The notes below the pieces were generated by a model. That model had not been told where the DNA came from and made no database searches. It saw only the letters and a program-made list of their open reading frames with translations. This document shows, one piece after another, positions 58,385-64,000 of a stretch of DNA of 64,000 nucleotides. This DNA comes from Phallusia mammillata. Its lineage: Eukaryota; Chordata; Ascidiacea; Phlebobranchia; Ascidiidae. The stretch spans positions 13,558 to 77,557 of the forward strand of contig QLIY01000554.1 in the NCBI GenBank assembly GCA_003260075.1. The letters run 5' to 3'. The position numbers and the translations under genes are program-made. Position 1 is the stretch's first letter. Every line of letters begins with the position of its first letter.

Positions 58385-61300
58385 ACAATATCGGACTGTG
58401 GAATAAAACACTTCCACTTAATGATGATCATGTGGTGATAATCACCTGATATAAATACAAAAATCCTTGGAAATTTTGTTTTGTTATTTTACTCTGACCA
58501 TAAAATCACATATAAAATAAGTTTAAAAAATATGAGTAAGCTTTGTGTTTTATTGCCGAAAAATGAATGCAACTTGCACTTCCGTTTGTTATTCTTCTAA
58601 TAAAACAGTTTTGTAACTTAATCAGTGCAAATTTTTATTTTAATCAGTTAGTGTTTGACAAGTCCATCCAATGCATCAATAAAATGTAAAAGCTTTAACA
58701 CAACTTAAAACATTGGGCTTCAATAGACTTGGTAAGTAATAAATCGAAAATGTGCGTCTTTCCTTACGAACAGAGGGTCATTAATCCAGATCTAAGTCAA
58801 CAAAGCAAGAATACGCTGTTCTAAAACGATCCTAGGGCACTTTGAGAAGCTTTACCGGGTTTAGAGTGTTTCAAGATCAAAGTTACGCGTCTCGCCAAAC
58901 ATAAGTGTCTAATATGACACTAATAGTGCAGCTGTCATAAAATTTGGGAAATCCATTGAAACTGTTGCGAATATCAAAGACGTCCGGCGCGGCGGCGTCA
59001 TCTCCGATCTGATACAAGCACAAAAGCCTGCGACGGTCTCGACCCGGATATATCATTCTAGAGAAATAATCGTTTATCCTTTGTGCAATCAAATGTTCAC
59101 AATGCTTTGACGCGCGCTTTTGCGGGGGCGACAAAAGATCCATCATAAACACTCAATATCGTTTGCCGGACGGTTAAGGATGTACCCTTTCGAGGTGTTA
59201 TCAGACGTTAGTGGCCTTGTGGGTGAAATGCAATTTGCTTTCCAATCTTTTTGTTGTTTCCAGCATTTGCGCACTTAACTCTGACATCGTTTGGTCGGTA
59301 GTAAACATATTGTCACGTCAAATAGCCAATTTGTTGTTGGGTGTGTAAAGAAAAAACAAATAAATAAATAAAGAAAGTGAAAGTCGTGACAAACCACCAA
59401 TTGTCGACCAAAATTTTGAATTATTTGGGTATTACGTTTGACACAGAGTTGTAAGTCGTGTTGGGCCTTTACGGTTAGGGTTCACGCATCAGTTTGAATA
59501 AAACCGATTTGATTCGGGCCTGCACGACTTCGCAGCAGTTAGTCTGCTACATTTGTATCGTAATTTCATCTGACTTGGGGCGTATTTCAGGCTTGCTTAA
59601 AAAAATGGGTTCAAGCTTATCTGCAACGAAAACCATCTAGGGCGCATAAAGGATTATAAATGCAAATAGTGCGACCCAACAAACCGTATGTTGCATTTCC
59701 GTCCGATTATGTTTGTTAAAAAGGGATTGGTTTTGTTGAACATAAGGCGAATAAAAGCCTTGGAAGTCTGCAAACAATCTTTAGTGTTTAAGCGACTGTT
59801 TAACAAAGAAATAGACTTGATAATCGCATCAGTAATCAATATCAAATGATGGAAAGGTGAGGTGATGAATCGTTATGAGACACGTAATATCAATCTGAAC
59901 CCATTCTAAGTGCGTTTTCGATTATGCGATGTCAATGGCAGGTCGAGTGTGCCATATGTTTTAACATTTGCTTCAATGCTGAATTGAGGTGTGTTCGTAT
60001 GTGATGGAGTGTTTGTTTTTACACCACTCGATGGTCGAACTACAATGAAATTTACTGATCGCTAATATTGTTTGTACGACACAGTTACGTCATAGTTATT
60101 TTATTAGAAACGTCACACGTTTCCAGACGATTAAAACATCATTTAAAAGGGAAAATTGAAAAGGAAGTTACTCTAAAAAAAGAACCCCAGCAGATAGTTG
60201 TTTTAGTAAGCTACAAATCTGACATTTGAAATGTATTTGACTTGCAAGCGATAGGGTAATTTGAAGAAGAGCCGAGAATTTAAATTGTGTTTTTGGGCTT
60301 GACTTGTATTGTCACCAGAAAAATAACATGTTTTTTTATTTTAATGTGAATCATGACAAAACTTTTCACTTTGCTCAAAGTAGTGATAATAATCATGTAC
60401 AAACAAAAAAATTACGGCAAAAAATTACACTGATTTTGTGATAAAATCTACTGCGACGTGCTGTCATCGGCACACATGTGACACTATATGACCGCTATTG
60501 CTATAGACAGGTGCCTTCCGCGCCTGAACACAAACGAACTTACAACGTGGACAAATATCACATTTCCGAATTGGAAGTACCTTCCCAACTTCAGTCACAT
60601 CGGGTTAGCACAGATGTCCTTTTAATCGGGGCAATATTTGTTGTACGTGTCGATTGGTTCAGCGATAAAAGGCCACCTGGTACTTTGCGAATGCAATAAA
60701 TGTCGCAATGAATAGCCGGAACAGGGACTGTTTTACTGGTAAACAAAAATCTCACTTAAAACTGTCGTGCGGTTTGGTCAACATTTGCTGGCCGTGGTGA
60801 CTTGAATGTAAACAGTGTAGGGTTGAAGAGGTCTAACGGACACTAAAAATCGGGATTTGTCACGTTATAAAGGCATTATTACACTAATCCGACATCAAAG
60901 GCTTGCCCAGCTATTGAACGAAAACTGACCTAATTGTTACATCATTTCGTTTTTCGTGAAGTCTGCTGAATAAAAAAAATAGGTCAATCGCATCCTATGT
61001 AACTTACATTCAAAGTTTTATTTCGCTTGAAAAATTGTTCTTATTTTTGATTAAAACTTAAAATTCAAATTGAAGTTGTATATTTTCGTCATACTCTGTC
61101 TTGTTGTGTTTGGTTTGTTCTGCTTTAGCTCTCTTGTGGTGATCTTTTGAAGGATGCTGTTTAATGCGCATCTTGCGAACTTGTTGTTTCTATGGCCTAC
61201 CTCACAGAGTTATTAAGAAACACTGCCACATTGTTAAAAGACAGTTGATACCACACAAACCTCGAATCCGATACCCATTGTATCAACTGTGAATGCAACT

Positions 61301-61809
61301 TGAGGCCTGAAGATGGTTATTAAGATAAGCTGAAGTGGGACCTAACTTATGTACAGCACTCTGCTAAAAGCCGGTTTGCAATGAGTGTCAATGCCATTTC
61401 AGCACAAAACACCATATGTTTTGGGGACTTAATGAGCCATAACCGCACTTTTTGCTGTTGTTATTTTAGCAAACCTTGTGGAATTTTTAAAGTTGCAGTG
61501 GTTAGTAAGTGAAGAACGGTTAAAAAATGTTTCAATTTAAAACAATTTGCTTTGTTTAAAGACAAATTCTAGGCCAAAAGTTGCATCAAATGTGCATGAA
61601 AAAAAGCTAACCAAACAGTTTAAACGTCGGTTTAACCGTTTATTTACAAAGAACGAAACAATAGAAAAGTGCTATCAAATTGAGACCCATTGCCATACAA
61701 GAAATTGAAGAAAACATCTTTATGGGAACTTTTTCGGGGTCATGGTTGAAGTTAGATTTACACCACTGATCCGTGATGTTGTGAAGGCGAAGCTTCTGAA
61801 GGTAGCAAT
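58385..61809. other. Intergenic region between the WD gene and the Dbx-like exon
   Basis: The first few hundred bases hold WD-gene 3' UTR signals (AATAAA at 58402). A minus-strand open frame at 59152-58883 (89 codons, GC-richer than its surroundings) has no recognisable domain and is left unassigned. The end next to 61810 is the 3' UTR of the Dbx-like gene, with an AATAAA on the minus strand at about 61644-61639. I see no other gene. Confidence 0.4.
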
Positions 61810-62046
61810 TTATTCCATTATCATCACGTCGCTGGTGAGACATGTCGTCACTCCGTAATCGGATCGAAACTGATTTGCTTCTGGTGCGGAAGGACCTATT
61901 GATGACGCCATGCTTTCATTTGGTTTGATGACGTCACAGGACGACTTTGTCTCGTCATCTTTTTTTGTGTACTCAACTGCACTGAGCATTTGTCGTTCCT
62001 TAGAATTGCGCCATTTCATTCGTCGGTTTTGGAACCATATTTTCAC
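61810..62046 (-). CDS. Dbx: Dbx-like homeobox gene, last exon
   Basis: The exon begins after an acceptor (TTAATCTCAG) with VKIWFQNRRMKWRNSKERQM, the second half of homeodomain helix 3, and runs 78 residues to a TAA. KIWFQNRRMKWRNSKER is the form seen in Dbx proteins. The homeodomain is cut just before Val47, a common intron position in this gene class. The tail is acidic and Ser-rich with no further domain. Dbx factors pattern interneuron progenitors in the neural tube. The rest of the homeodomain is not in 62047-64000 on this strand, so the upstream exons must lie beyond the window. Assignment rests on under 20 residues; a related NK-like class is possible. Confidence 0.72.
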   Translation of the reverse strand: MKIWFQNRRMKWRNSKERQMLSAVEYTKKDDETKSSCDVIKPNESMASSIGPSAPEANQFRSDYGVTTCLTSDVMIME

Positions 62047-64000
62047 CTGAGATTAAACAAAAGCGTTTTTATATTTTCATGAATCATTTTTTGCATTTTT
62101 TATTAATGAAATAGTAGATTGCCTCTAGGAACGTTGTTTCCGATTAACATATACCCCCAAAAATATAAAATCTCAGAAAATATTTATGCTGAACTAACTT
62201 AGTTTGTTTCGCAGGCAAAAACACTTCAAAAAGGTGCAACAGCTTTATATGGACCAGAAACCAAGTTTCTAGACAACAACCTTGCAAAGCAACGTCAAGA
62301 ATTTGTTTAAAACAACAAAAACGACACCGTTTGGCTTCTCACCAATAATGACTATTACCTCGACACGCGGAAAAGGGATATACGTGCTGCGTGTATGTTT
62401 ACGGCAACATCACTCCGGTCAGCACTCAACGCGAAAAAAACAAATCTATAAACTTGAAGCCAGTAAATACATCAATTCATGACAGTCTAATTAAGCTTTG
62501 ATAGTCACATCGTAAAAGGTCATGACCCCTCGACGGGGTTATCCTGGGTCACCACGCCTTATTAGCTGTGTAGCAACACCAGAAAACGGCCACAGGCAAT
62601 GTTAAAACTAGCGTGGTTGCGCTTCATTAGTTAAGGCAATGGCAGGGGTTAGGCCACTAAGCCGATTTTGCTTTAGGCTTTTGAAAACGGGATTATTGAT
62701 AAGCCGAAAATGGCGGAAAATGGTAATTTAGACCCCTGTGTATACATTCGTCACACAAAACTACGCGGCAAGCAACCAATTTGCAGTTTTCGAGCTTTGT
62801 TCAAAATTCGTGGGATACATAAAATACCATGTTTAGTGGATTAAAAAAACATACTTTCCACATTATACTAGATGTAACGAAAACGACTCGAATAACGAAG
62901 CGGTAAATATCACAGGTATATATATTCGTAACAAAATACAAACTAAAACAAAGTTTATACAAGGGTTTTTGAACTTTATATATTTTTAAAACATTTCGAA
63001 ACGGATTTCTGACATATTTACCAAACAATACAAAAGTTATTGGAAATTGATCAATTTCAAGTTTTAAAGTACATTCCAAGTTTTCAACAACCTTGAGTTA
63101 TGGCCTTCCTGGTCATGGGTAACAAAACGTGGGGCTCATTAATCTACCTTGTCGCCTCAACAAAGTACCTGTCAGGTTTTGTAGAAGGCATCAATACTTC
63201 TTACCCTTCGACGTTTGGCTCCTGCCTGCGGTTCTTGTTTGACAAACAGGCAAAAGATCGTGGAACAATTGTGAATTGGCGATATGTATTAGTCGCGCAT
63301 AATGGCAGTTTTTGAAAAATTGGATTACAAATAATAAACTTTTTTAATTTGACATGAGTAAACGTTTGTGAAAAGTTTCGTCCTTTATTAGCGGATTATA
63401 GTGATAAACAAAACTTCAGCCCTAGAATAAACATACATAAGATTGCTTATAAGAAGTAAAAAAACATTAGTGGTTAAACATGCATGTTTAATAAATTCAA
63501 AATACTGAAAAGTAAAATATTTGAGAAAAATTTTCTGGCTTTGTGTGATTGGAAACATTTTTTTCCTGAAACCAACAACTGAGAAAAACATGGTAAAGGT
63601 CACAACTCCACACAAAATGGCGTCTCGGAATCAAGTTTCACCTAAATTTAGAACCCTGACTGCGACGCCGACAAGCTACATTTCATGCAGATGTATTGCA
63701 GGCAAAACAATACGTTTGACTCCAAACCATTTTGAAAGTGCTCAATAACAGAACGATTTCAATATAGTTTAGAGAACTTTCTTTCTAAACCAACATATTT
63801 GGGAAAGGTACTTAATATTGTCTGTAAGAGGTATATACGGTGTTATGTATACAGTGTAACTAGCCTACTAACAATGATCAACAAACAGTTTGCAGTAGCG
63901 TAAATGTGGCCGAGTGTCGCACTAAAATCATTCAATATTGTTTTGGAATTTCTGTGACACGGGTGAATATAATTTTCGTTGCAAATCGAATGATTTGTAC
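62047..64000. other. Probable intron of the Dbx-like gene
   Basis: I see no homeodomain exon, RNA gene or transposon with readable ends here. Short open frames (62282-62482, 62801-63079, 63100-63315, 63521-63748) show no domain. The stretch is likely intron and may hold regulatory sequence. Confidence 0.4.

Noticed and set aside
58883-59152. Minus-strand 89-codon frame with fairly high GC
   Set aside because: No recognisable family or supporting splice or poly(A) signal; kept only as a note in the intergenic entry.

Overview
The window looks like animal nuclear DNA, most probably from an ascidian tunicate of the Ciona type. It is AT-rich and holds compact genes with many short exons, nearly all bounded by GT..AG. 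It carries a complete BBS4, a mitochondrial thioredoxin, a homeobox exon of Dbx type, an NLR (NACHT-LRR) gene and an intron-rich xylose isomerase, an enzyme rare in animals. Species assignment is inference. Exon models were read by hand from splice signals and reading-frame continuity, with no transcript data.

Layout. 0.5-2.0 kb (+): a short complexin-like protein. 3.4-8.6 kb (-): an NLR with a NACHT exon, three leucine-rich-repeat exons and tentative N-terminal exons. 8.6-14.5 kb: transposon-rich DNA with two small unassigned ORFs. 14.6-19.6 kb (+): SLC38-family amino acid transporter, 12 exons. 20.5-23.2 kb: nonautonomous transposons and a single-exon AANAT-like acetyltransferase (+). 24.2-26.0 kb (+): TXN2. 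27.3-33.9 kb (-): BBS4, 15 exons, convergent with TXN2. 35.5-39.1 kb (+): xylose isomerase, 10 exons. 40.6-58.4 kb (+): a large EF-hand/WD-repeat gene of the WDR49/EFCAB8 type with two possible 5' ends and a tRNA-Leu antisense in its last intron. 61.8-62.0 kb (-): last exon of a Dbx-like homeobox gene whose other exons lie beyond the window.

The genes do not form one pathway. BBS4 and the WDR49/EFCAB8-type gene are both of likely ciliary use, and the NLR is an innate immune sensor type.

The most structured non-genic signals are two. First, many nonautonomous DNA transposons have readable terminal repeats and target-site duplications: mostly hAT-type with 8-bp duplications, one piggyBac-type with TTAA, and one with a 9-bp duplication. 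Second, a recurring pattern: a local tandem duplication of about 60-260 bp whose first copy ends in a run of 10-13 G (once a single N) before the second, slightly diverged copy starts. The second is probably a trace of haplotypes joined during assembly, and it affects how introns here should be read.
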